DNA of 64,000 nt from Rhytidiadelphus loreus (Eukaryota; Streptophyta; Bryopsida; Hypnales; Hylocomiaceae): assembly GCA_947034895.1 (NCBI GenBank), contig OX344761.1, positions 28,284,863-28,348,862 on the forward strand. Reading direction: 5' to 3'. Below the pieces are notes generated by a model that was given only the letters and a program-made list of their open reading frames with translations, was not told the origin of the DNA and did no database searches. Positions 46,223 to 57,170 of this stretch are shown here, piece by piece. The position numbers were made by a program, and so were the translations under genes. Every line of letters begins with the position of its first letter. The first letter of the stretch is position 1.

Positions 46223-48761
46223 ATGACGCGCACAACGAGAAGTCGCGCACGCGAGGAGACTAGCTCGCAGGCAGCTGAGGGAGTTCAAGGAAATGCGCGT
46301 CGTCGTTTCAAGGTAAGGGATTCAAATTCATTTTCTCAGCGTGGAATCATGACTTCAATTTGCTGTTTTTTATCTAGCACTCCAAGAGGAGACAATTTGC
46401 ACTTCAATTCGCATCCAGGTTCTGAATCCAATCGTCTCTCCTCCTATTCAAGAGAGAAACGTCCGCAATCTAGGAGACTAGGACTGGAGAGATCAAAAAT
46501 GCAAAATGCAAATGGAGCTCAACACTAGCAGATGAAGCTCTTGCTTTCTGAATCGTGTCTTCGAGCGTAGGGTGCCAACGTAGGGTCAGCGGATCAGGGC
46601 CTCCCAAGTCAGTGCTTCGTAGTTGAAATTCTCTTCTTCCGGCTAGGTAGTAAGATTTCAAGTCCAGGTTTTCATTTTGAAGATCTCGTACGTAGCGCTC
46701 AATGTCGGGTGAATTTCACCAAACCTCGGGGTCCTCCACATTTGCCCGAAGTGACCGTCGGGTCCGACGATAGGTGATTGAGTACCTTCAGGACCCCCCC
46801 AAAATGAGTATGGTAGTTCATGCATTGATGTTGAAATCGGTCAAGACGGACCGATATGCAGCTTTCACTCTCGCAGCTCGCACTCACTCCGAGCTCGCAG
46901 TGACTCGCAGCTCGCACTCACATGCAGCTCGCAGTCAAGCTCAGCTCGCCGTGACTGGCAGCTCGCAGTGACTCGCAGATCGCACTGACTTGCAGCTCGC
47001 AGTCACTAGCAGCTCAGGTCACACTAACACTTAGGTCGTAGCTCACGACAATGAAGTTCAGTTGATTTTTGTAAAACCTGGGGTCCCCTTGAGTCTCCCG
47101 AAGTGACTGTCGGGTCCGACGGTGAGGGAACGTCATCTTGTAGGACCCCCGAAGCAGCCATCTCATTCTGTTCATGCATCGACGTTCAAGTCCTGTTGAG
47201 GGCGAGTTCAGGTAGTTCAAGCATCGACGTTCAAGTAGATCAAGCAACGTTGAAGAGCAGTTGAGTTCGAATTTTGGTACTATACGCATCGACGTTCAGG
47301 TCGATCAAGCGCGATCAAGTAGATTATGTGAGATCAGTTAGATCAAGCAACGACGTTGAGGGCGAGTTCTTGTAGTTCGGGAGCTTGTCTTTATCTTTTT
47401 TTTTCACTGAATTTTTATATTGTAGGCAACTTCTAGACTTTGTTGCGTTTTAGGGGTCCACTGATTTCTGACAACTTCACCGTCGGATCCGATGGTTGAC
47501 TAGACCCAATCTGGTTGACCCCTTCAAAATACCCCTACCATGCACCCACATTCGTTGACAGTTGACAATTTAGGCGTGATTTTATGACTTCTTGGAATTG
47601 CATTGAGTCTGGCTCTAGAACTTGCATGAATTTCCACTTGTATCATTGTCAGCAAGATGTGGACATGGATTCATGCATTTCATGGCGGTATTTTAACTTC
47701 AATAGCCACAGTTTGTATAGTCCTTGCTTCAGGCCGCTTTTTCTTTTTCAAAATCTTTTTATCTGAGAGAACAAGATTGTTGATGAAAATGTTAAATACT
47801 GATAAAAAGTCTTTATTGAAAAACATTAAGCAATGGCAGGAATGTTAATTAGCATGCAATATGTCCAATTTAATAAATAAAAAAATCATAAAAGACAATG
47901 AAATTAGTGTAATCCTAACTCAGGAAATGACATTTTTTGGGGGGACTTTCACCTTGAGTCCTTGACTGAATAAGAGGGTCCTGACCGTCCTAGTGTCCTA
48001 ATGATTGTCCAAGTAACCTTATGACCATCGTCTTTCGCCTTCTCCTTGACCGTCTTTCCTTGTCAATATGCATTATATTCTTTGACTTTGTTTTTGAAGG
48101 ACTAGAACAATTGTTTATCTTGTTTGAAGTTGATTTTGGACTTAATTTTTGTTTTATCATAAAGCCAATTCATTCATAGAAATTCTTAATGTGCAAATGT
48201 GCCTCTTTGCTCTTGTCCAATTAGGATTATTTACTTGAACAACACTTTTTAAAATTCTTTCATTGGAAACAGGCAGGGCGTGGACGTAGTTCTTCAGTAC
48301 CCATTGCGGAACCCCATTATCTGCCAAGTGTTCATGGAGGGGGACCTTCTGAGCCATTTACTCCGGGAAATACACCAAAGAAAATCTCTAGTGACAAAAA
48401 AGAGGATGAAATTGAAAAAGAAGACGTGGTAAGTTTCTATGATGTCATGGATGCTGCAGACCGAGCAGTAGATGCCCTTGAGAGCTCAGTAATGAGCCAA
48501 GTGAGTGACACTAGGGCGCGCAGACGTCGTGAGCGATTGGAGAGGGTCATATTGATGGCTAGAAATAGGGATCCGATGAGACCATTTATGTCTCCTGAGA
48601 GTTCCGAAATTGAGTACAGCTCAAACAGTGAGGATTCCATCAGTATAGACGGTCCAGAGATGGACTACTGTATGTGTGATTGTAGCCAAATTCAAGGTAG
48701 ACAGGAGGTTGTCATCATTCACATAAGCTCTGATTCGGAGGTGGATGTTAACATTGACTGA
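46223..48761 (+). CDS. Alternative reading: small two-exon protein (192 aa) inside the ParB-methyltransferase locus
   Basis: Exon 46223-46312 (MTRTTRSRAREETSSQAAEG, basic) joins 48273 in phase 0. If the GTAAGT donor at 48429 is not used, the frame continues to a stop at 48761, giving a protein with a basic start, RGRGRSSS-like and acidic Ser-rich ends (SSEIEYSSNSEDSIS). GC-rich DNA before 46223 could be a promoter. It may be a separate small gene, an alternative 3' end, or simply retained intron. Confidence 0.35.
46855..47035 (+). repeat. GCAGCTCGCA(G/C)T minisatellite
   Basis: About ten imperfect tandem units of (T)GCAGCTCGCAGTGACTC lie between the first and second palindromic modules. They resemble the GAGCTTGTGAGC units of the transposon ends in character. 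Confidence 0.75.
47165..47360 (+). repeat. CATCGACGTTCAAGT repeats
   Basis: GCATCGACGTTCA(A/G)GT occurs at about 47175, 47220 and 47285, with related GCAACG(A/T)CGTTGA units and GATCAAGC spacers. Intronic. Confidence 0.6.
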
Positions 48762-51181
48762 TCTTAATGACTTGGAGTTATTTTTTGCTCACAGTTATGT
48801 ATCCACTTGCATATCTAATACGTATATTTGTTTTATCTTCTTTCCGTGCTATTTTCAAATCACTAATGGTTAAATAATGCCATGTAATATCATTTAAAGT
48901 CCTTCACTTATTCATCCTAATTCTTGTAGTATGTATTTCATATGGAAAACTTATTATGAACGTGAAGATTAACACGGTTCATTTATTCTTTTTTGTACTA
49001 CCAGATGGATGCATCACCTTCCGTTTTGTCACAAGACAAAACTATTTTTGAGACCCAAGTCAACGATGACACCTTCCAACCGGACATTGGAGGCGAGGAG
49101 GAAGAAGAGTTCGTAGAAGAGGATGTGGAAGTAGATGTCTTGGAGCAAGATGATAAAGGCTTGGATGAGGATGACTTACGGTCATATCACAAGGTAGATT
49201 TAGTGAAGACCATTGCATCTTTGAGGATGAAGCCCGACCATCTCTTTCGACTAAGGGTCCCACTCTGTCGAATGGTGGCCATGCCTATGGTAAGGCCTAC
49301 GCTTGCTTGTGACCTGAAGTTGCTGGAGCAGGAGTTCAATACATGGTACCGTGATGGAGCCGCAGTGTTTTATGTGACCACAACAAACAAAGCCGGAGAG
49401 AGTCTAGCATTCACTGAAGAGGAGATGGATGGATGGGATCCATTGTGGAAAAAGAGAAATGACATTTTCAACGCCGAGGTTGATGCCGTACCAGAGTTGA
49501 GATTTCTCAAGAATTTGAAGTTCTTTGTTTGTGATGGTAATCACAGGCTCCTTTCTTGGATGAGTTATATCACCAGGAAACACTCCAAAGATTGGGAGTG
49601 GCATTGTGCCGTGGACTCAATTGTTCTAGATACCAAAGGGAAGACAGAGTTGGTCATGCATGTAATGCATGACATCAACAAGTGAGTTTTTCATTTACTT
49701 TTTGTGAAAGCGCTTACAATTTATTTCTGTATTTTGATTTAGAAATGTTTCCTCTGTAGATAAAACTTGAAATAATAATGTTTATATCAATTCCAGGTCC
49801 ACAGAGGATTCCCATGTGAAAACAAACCTCGTCCATACTTTATATCGCGTTCAGAAGTACGGCCTTCTTCCCATCGAGAGATTCAATGAGATGCTGAGGC
49901 CGTCGGAGCTCAAACGGTGTGATATACCAAAATCCAGGAGGACTTGGTACTCTATGCCCCTGGAGGTCTTCACTACTTTCGTTTTTCGGGTGAGATACTG
50001 TTTGGATCAAAGTACTATAATTCAGTCTTGCTTCTACTTAAGTATAGATATTCTTGTTTTTTTTGGACTACGTATTGAGTATTCTGTGACGTTTTTTGGG
50101 GGGCTTTTTATATGATCATTATTTTGATTTTCATTCTTATCATTGGTCTTTTGCAGCAAGAGATATCACAGGCAATGGATGCTGCAGTTCGAAAATACAA
50201 TGAGACTTCACCAGAGAAGGAAAAGACTCCCTAGGGAGTTGCGCATGCCATGAGAGCAGGTGCAAATGAAAAGACTGGAAAATTGAATGTGAAGATGATG
50301 AAATTGGTCACGGTGGCCAATCCTGCTCATCAGCCGGAATTCCTAGCTGAGGTATGTTTCATTCACACATTTTCATTGGATGTCAATTATATTGGATGAA
50401 GTTCAAATTATAATTTGTATTCTGGCTGTTTATGAAGCAGGTGGAGAAACATTGGAGCGCTAATGAGGTCCCGGAGATGACCCTTGAAAAACTTCAAATG
50501 GTAGCTACTTGCAACACCACTCCTTTCCACAAGACCAAGTTTCTGAAGTGGTGGAACTCCTCAATGCCTACACGTGATGCTGTACGACTTCCACCGAGGC
50601 CCGTATCGAAGACACTACTGGGCCCTTTCTTAAACAGATGCATGTGGTATGCTGGGGTAAGTGTTTCAAATGAAAATGAGTTGCATTTGAGATCCTAAAA
50701 GTTTGGAATAAATAAAATCATGTACTCTATATATTCTAGTACCGCAATTTATATATATTGGAATGAAGTAATTATCGGTTTTTATAGATTGAAGACACAG
50801 CTGTTGACTACTTCAACAAAACAGTGCAGCAAGACAACATCAATATCAACATGGCCACTCCACTTCAACCCGAGACGTTGTCAGACTATTTGGAAGGGTG
50901 GAGGAGAAAGATCTGGGATCAAGGCTTCATGGCTCACCTCAGAGGAACGAACTACTTCAAGAAAAATGACAATTTCATGACTTTTGAAGGTGGGAGGCAG
51001 TCAGTGCGAAGGGTTGTATTCCGGTATGTCTCAATTTCTTCAAAAGTATTAGATTTTATAAGATGTGAGAATTGTGAATTATGCAATATTTATATTTCTT
51101 GGAGATATATTTATTTTCAAAATAAACTAGGAATATAAAGGAGGTCAATAATTTGGAGGTCCTTCTGGTACCTCTAAGACC

Positions 51182-51199
51182 ACTGTCGGATCCGACGGT
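51182..51199 (+). repeat. Palindromic module in the intron 51024-51399
   Basis: ACTGTCGGATCCGACGGT, with GGAGGTCC before and GTGGACCCC after, in the same arrangement as the other four copies. Confidence 0.8.
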
Positions 51200-53604
51200 G
51201 GTTAGAGTGGTACTTGGTGGACCCCTTCATTTTTTTGCCTCAAGGTCCTGAAATGAAATGTTCTTCCCTCACAATTTTTTTAAGGGAATATTCTAAGTTC
51301 TGTGTTGATGTAGAACTGCATGATGTTTAAATGGAATTGAGGCCTCCTTGGTGCTTTGTTACTGGTCTGAAACGGACATTGTGTTCTCTTATTTGGCAGG
51401 TACTTCAAGTACGAGCTAGAGGCAAAAAACGCAATTCAGAAAAAAGACTTGCCTTCGTTCCTCTCAAATTTTTTGGATCGTAGTTCCGCAGATTGCATGT
51501 ACACACCAAACCAGCTGCGGACATACACGACGGCTCACCTCAGTGGCGGCGGATGGTACATTGATTGCCCTATTGCCTACACTCATCCATCTGAGGTACA
51601 ACTGCGGTTGTCTTTGGAGGGAATTGGGACTATTGATATGGAGGTGGACGAGTTTGTAGGGCTCGATGATAAGCAAAGGGAGAGGGCCATTGCAAGGAGG
51701 GATAACCTTGACAGGAAGAAAGCAGCTCGACTACAAGTTGCTCTGGAAAACAAAGAGAAGAAGGAGGTAGAGCGTGTGGCCAAGTTGGCGGAGAAGGAAA
51801 AAGAGAAGGAGAAGGAGAAGGAAGAGAAGGCGAAGGCAAAAGGGAAGAAAAAGCAAGATGATGGAGACAACGTTCCGACATCACCAAAAGAGGATCAGAA
51901 CACGCAGCCGGAAGGTGAAGTTCACGTGGGGATGAAGAGGAAAGCCGTGTTGCCAGAGTTCTCAGAAGACGTTGTTACACAAGGTATACAAGTGATTGAA
52001 CTTGGTGACGATGACAATGTGACCTCGGAAGAGTTGGTGCTCAACGTCTCTATTGAAGAGGTTGTCGACAATGAGAAAACGCCCGGCTCGAATTGCTACA
52101 GTGAAGTTATGGATTTTTTGAAGAAGGTAATGTACATGTTTTTGTAATTAATAATTTGGTTTTCAAAGTATATAGCTATTCCTTACTCGTGACATGAACT
52201 TAACACCTGTCAATTTGTGTTTGCAGATGGTGAAAGGGAAGGGGAGGATGTTTGATGGAGTAGTCAATCGATGGCCGGGATTTGACCTCATGCTCTTTGA
52301 TTGCCAGGAGAATTTGCCAGTGCTAGATGTGTCGACTACACCTAATCACGTGCCTTACTGGAACTCGGATCCAGAGTACAACATGATTAATGAAGCATTT
52401 TTCTTTGCTGAAAAACATTTGCAGGACCATGGCTGTATTGTGGTGTTCCATTCGTGGAGCGTGGATGCCAAAAGCACCATTGCTGGACTCTGTGAAGGGT
52501 ACCCCACAATGGTAAAGAAGAAAGAATGGATGGGCATGAATCGAGTGCATTTGACTTCAGCCATAGACCAAAAGAGCACGGTATGATGTTGTTTTTTACA
52601 AAACCAATGTAGTGTGTAGTTTTCATTTTATATTTTCTCTCAATTTTTTAATGTGTTTGTTTTAATGCTTACAGACTTTGAAGTTCGGCATCACACTTTT
52701 GATCAAAGACCTCGGTGACAGAGGAAAATCAAAATTCTTTTTTAAGCGCTCACCAACAATGTTGAAGGCCAAAGTCGACCTCAGGCTTGATGACTTGCTC
52801 ATGAACTACACCACCGAGGATTCCATGTTAATGAACGACATGGATCGAATGCCATGGCGAGGGGCTCGAGAAAAGAACGCCCGCTTATTGCGGCACATCA
52901 TTGAAGGAACCACCGACGAAGGAGATGTTGTTCTTGACTGCACAACATCCACGGGTGAGTTTTGAGTGAACATGTGTATATTCGATGTGTATGCTATACT
53001 CAAAATGATATTTGGTAGTGACATCCTTTTTTTTTTTCAAGTGCCTCTATTACAGCCTGTCGTGCGACAGGGCGCCACATTCTGGCATTGGAGGCAGATA
53101 AGATGATTTTTGTAGGCATCCTTGAGCCTATGAAGAAGACCATCCCTCCTATTGCGACAACTGTAGTTTCCGAAGCGCCAGCAGTTGTGGTTTCGCAGGA
53201 TCCAGACGCTATGACTATAAAAGTGCGGAAGTTTGTTCGGCGAGATAGACCTAGTAAGTAAGTTTCTTTGTTTTCAAATGATTGATTTGCATGATACTTG
53301 TAAGCTTTCAGAAACCTAACACTCAGTCATTTGTATTTGTAGCAACGAAGGATTGATGGCACCAGGGGTCGTGAAGAAGATACGAAGACTTATCTTGAGT
53401 CCGGAGAAGTCATTTGATCTTCCCGTCTATGCAGAGCAGCTGGCATCGGCGATTGTTGAGTTTGGTACTTCAAAGTCCAAACGCCGTACTCCTTCCTACG
53501 CTCTAAATGTCTTGCAATTCATAGACGGATCAACTTCCGAGGGTAGAGAGACTTCTGATTCTTCTAGTGACAAGGATTCTGTGACCGAATCTACGGCAAC
53601 TTAG

Positions 53605-54274
53605 ACTCATGAGATTGACGTATCTTATGAGTCAACCCATTATGTTTTCATTTTCATGATGATTGGATTTGTGTGTTTTATGGCTACATGTTGTGTGATT
53701 TATTTCCTTTCACACCTTTGCATTTCGGGTGTTGGCTAGCACACGAGTATGATCCACGGGGTCTTCAATACTGGAAATGGAAGAGGAAGAGTGAAATAAA
53801 TGTATACCACCCTAACCGCTTAACAAATAAAAAAGTTTGCAGTCCAGAAATACATTCTCACCAACTAAAGTGTGTAGCCATAAGAATTGTAGTGTAAGCT
53901 CGAAAAAAAAAATGGAGTATCTTTACCCCCCTATAAAGAGCTCAATGACAAATAAAGAAATTCACAGCCTTCATAGTGAAATATCCAGAAGTGGTAGGAC
54001 AAAAATAGACCCAAAATTATATTTTACTTCAAAAATGCAAATTTGAGAATTAGAAAAAATTTAATGTAACAAAAGTGACGCATCAAGTCAATTAGTATCC
54101 TAAATAAATTATCTCCTTACTCCAAGCAAATAACTTCTACATCAATAACAGCTAAAGAATTCTTAAATCCAATGCAAATGTTGAAGCATGTTTCTTTACT
54201 TCAATTCATAAGATACTCAATAATTGAAAGAAAAAGGGCCTAACCATTCAGAGTCATCTCAAATTCAATGCATG
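53605..54274. other. Copy B right arm, non-coding
   Basis: 3' flank of the ParB-methyltransferase gene. No further coding region was recognised. Confidence 0.5.
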
Positions 54275-54381
54275 CACGGTCATAGGTACATCCACGGTCA
54301 TGGGCACCTCACTCTCTTTTTTCAAATTTTTTTTTCCCGCTCACAAGCTCATGCTTTCAAGCTCGCACGATAGCAACCCTG
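54275..54381 (-). repeat. Right terminal inverted repeat and sub-terminal motifs, copy B
   Basis: CACGGTCATAGG (54275) and CCACGGTCATGGG (54292), then CCGCTCACAAGCTCATGC and the terminus GCTCGCACGATAGCAACCCTG, mirroring the left end. Confidence 0.75.
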
Positions 54382-54391
54382 CAAAGAAACC

Positions 54392-57170
54392 TGGCCCCTT
54401 CATAAACAAATTTGCAAAGTACCCAAGTGGTCATTGAATCTATCATCAAGACTATTTTTTGAAGAAACAACAAATACAAGGCCTCATATGGGCTTGATAG
54501 AGGGATATGTCTTGAAGTCTTCAATTGCAAATATGAATTCCAAATTTCCAAATTTTATCATGTATTGTAAATAAAAAATTCTATTGTTTTTCCTAAGGGT
54601 AAATTGTAGGCAATGAGGGGGTCAATTCACCCTAGCTAGATAGAGAGGCTAGATGCTAAACTTGTCCTATAACTAGGCCTAATATTTAAGGTGAATTTTG
54701 TATTATGTAGGATAATTGTGAAAAAAGCCCCTTATTTTGTGTTGTGTTAATTCTATGGTCTTCACCACTCCTAGATAATTAGGGGTCTCTATTTGCAAAT
54801 ATGAATTCGCAATTTACAAATTTTATCATCAATGGCAAATATTAAATCTATGTGTTTCTTCTAGGAATAAATTCACCTTCCTAGGTCACATTTGTAGAAC
54901 AGATTTAGCTTCTTGTATAGAAACGCTACTTGTTGTAAGGACCCTTAAAGTATGGAGCCTATGATTATGTGATCAACCTAATACCTTTGCCTTTGGATCA
55001 TCAAATTGGTTTTTGTTTTTATTTATTCAATTGTCAAGCAACTTGTACTTTGGAATAAGTGTAAATTTTTTGGATTCTTTCATATCACCAATGTAGCAAT
55101 CAACTATAGCATGAGAAAGCCTATTTTTGTTATTTTTATTACAATTAGTCCCTAATGATCCATTTGAGATACATAATTTACTATAATAAGAAAGATTTGA
55201 CAAATTCTAGGTCCAAACTTGGATGGAATTGGCAAAAATTGCTCCAAAAAAACTCAAATTTCCTATAGGCTTGTCATGGCCCTTCAACCAAGTTAGTTTT
55301 GGCGACAAATTGCCCAAAACATTTATGTTGTTTGGAATGCATATTAACTTCCAAGACCTTTTTTCATCAAATTCCACTCAAGAAATTTCAAAAAAATTGG
55401 CAATGTGGATTGCAAAATATGTGCATTTGAAGTCACAAAAAATGTATTATTTTTACCTTATTTGCCTAATTTCTAAGGCTTTAAATCTTCTTAAATTAAA
55501 ATTTTTATACCACCAATGAATATTGAATTTTAAAAATTTATGTTGAAGAATTGAGTTGAAAGTCTAGAAAAAAAATTCAAAAATCACACACTTGATTTTC
55601 ATTCTTTAAAAAATTGTTAAATAGAAATAGGTACAAGATTGAAGAAAAAACTAAATCATTAATAGGTCTAAGATGGAATTTAAATACCATAATTCTAATG
55701 GTGAGATTGTTCTAGCAAGCAAACTAAGTCTTCTTGAATTCTTTTTTTTAAATCTAAAAGTTACGTTCAAAACTAAATCATGTAAGGTATTTTTTCAAGA
55801 GAACGCTTAGATTGCCTAAAATACAAGATTGCCCAAAACTTCCTCATCACTAGTCAAAATAGAATGAATCAAATTTTTCCATACAAACAAAAATACTTTC
55901 CATGAGAAAAAAATTTAGTTTTACTTTTTTGACTTTTATTTTTTTTTATGCTATTTGACAAACTTTATTTTGGGTTTGGGGTGGCATAAATTTTGCTCCC
56001 AAACACTCATTGAAAAAAAAATTATATTCCTAGAAAGTTGATGTGTTTTCTTATTGTAATCTAAATTTTGCCTTTTTTCACAAAACCAAAGAAAACAATA
56101 GTATAGAGGTTCTTGTAGAGAAAGGTTTATGCAATCTATCATTTACTTGATTAAATTCACTTTTCAAATATAATAATACTTAAAACTTGAAAATACTTGG
56201 TTTTAGTCTTGCAATTTACAGGGGTTTGAATTTTGTTCTTAGTCTTGCCCTTTAGCAATGTATGAAGTCCCAATCTTATATAGTGTTCTACGAGGTGGTC
56301 AAATAATCTGATCAAAACTTCATATTTAGTCAAATCATCTTATGCAATGTATCATCTAGGACTTAATCAATTCCAAGATAATACTTCAAAAATATTACAA
56401 ATAATTCATTAATTACTCTTTTTTATGTGTATTGGTCAAATTGTCCAATAAGTGCTCACCATGAGCAATCCTAATGCAAAATGCCTAAGTCCATCAATAT
56501 TATAGATCAAATTCTCTCAATTAATGCAAAGTATGTGAGTTTAGGTTTTATACCCAAATTTCTGTCTTGAATCTCCTTTTGCTTTTCTCCAACACTTTGA
56601 GGTCAAATTGTTCAAATCTCACAAACACTATTAATTCAAACACCAACATTATAATAAATTACAATTTTGAACAATATCAAGTATCTAAAACCAAAATATA
56701 CAAATCAACCAAGCTTAAAGAACCTAAGACCAATTACTTTAAAACGTGTAAATAATAATAATCTCTTAAACCGTCTTAAACCCACAAAAATCCAACCCTA
56801 TAGGTGTGGAATATAGCCTTTAATCATGAAATCAGCCCCTATAGGCGTGTTTAGGACCTAAGTCCGTGAATTGCAAGTCTATGGCTGTGGTGAGCCTCCA
56901 AAACAAGTATTTAAGCCCAAAACAAGGATTTTAGTGATTTAGCCCTATAACCTTGTGATCTAGGGCTATGGCTGTGCGGTGCACCATATGATCGTGCGAA
57001 ATCCTTGATTTTACCACAGAGTACTGCAACCTCTATTTGTTTGTGCAACTCTATGATCTCAAATTTTTTTGTTCGTTTTGATCAAGTTTACGTAAATTCT
57101 GTTTTGAGTCTTACTTAATCAATTCTATTTACGCAATCTTCTTAGCGCTAATTTGACAATCAACTAATAT
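54392..57170. other. AT-rich spacer, no gene seen
   Basis: Only short chance frames (for example 55223-55519). At 56800-57000 a set of degenerate units (CTATAGGCGTG, CCTAAGTCCGTGAATTGC, CTATGGCTGTG) loosely resembles the sub-terminal motif of the Mutator-like copies, but it is too diverged to assign. Confidence 0.5.

Larger units (their letters stand above)
46754..47496 (+). repeat. Three palindromic modules in the first intron region
   Basis: ACCGTCGGGTCCGACGA at 46754, ACTGTCGGGTCCGACGGT at 47106 and ACCGTCGGATCCGATGGT at 47479. Each is framed by GGGGTCC 25-35 bp before and GGACCCC or GACCCC 25-35 bp after, making 80-90 bp imperfect inverted repeats. Confidence 0.8.
45097..53604 (+). pseudogene. 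ParB-like domain fused to a permuted amino-methyltransferase-like domain, about 11 exons, one in-frame stop
   Basis: Core exons: 49005-49681, 49797-49989, 50157-50351, 50441-50656, 50788-51023, 51400-52126, 52227-52580, 52675-52954, 53056-53257, 53343-53604; all GT..AG with closing phases. N-terminal exons are less sure: 45097-45291 and/or 46223-46312 plus 48273-48428 (all phase 0). FFVCDGNHRLLSW (DGNHR at 49533-49547) recalls the ParB/Srx box. A Glu/Lys-rich coiled coil lies at 51700-51860. FDLMLFDCQE (52299-52310) sits at methyltransferase motif IV, followed by REKNARLLRHIIEGTTDEGD, VVLDCTTSTG and GRHILALEADK (motif I), the order of beta-class N4/N6 enzymes. DPPY is replaced by DCQE, so catalysis is doubtful. 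TAG at 50232-50234 interrupts the third core exon. The nuclear role is unknown. Confidence 0.65.
38649..54381. mobile_element. Two-gene Mutator-like DNA transposon carrying a ParB-methyltransferase gene (copy B), 15.7 kb
   Basis: CAAAGAAACC flanks both ends exactly (38639-38648 and 54382-54391). The termini start CAACGACGCTAGC and, read inwards, CAGGGTTGCTATC, with about 15 of the first 21 bases shared. Both ends continue into clustered GCGAGCTTGGAGC-type units and CCTATGACCGTGG motifs. Inside are two divergent genes: a transposase (minus, 44090-40000) and a large spliced gene (plus, 45097-53604). Mutator-like elements make 8-11 bp target duplications and encode SWIM-finger transposases, so I assign it there. 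Both genes carry stop codons, but the perfect target duplication argues for recent insertion. A decayed relative with the same two genes lies 6 kb to the left. Confidence 0.8.

Noticed and set aside
51583..51887. Ser/Phe-rich minus frames opposite the coiled coil
   Set aside because: Shadows of the Glu/Lys-rich exon 51400-52126 on the plus strand.
38649..54381. Interpretation of the ParB-methyltransferase gene as a host gene captured once
   Set aside because: Remnants of the same gene in the same position occur in the independent older copy, which argues it belongs to the element; not fully excluded.
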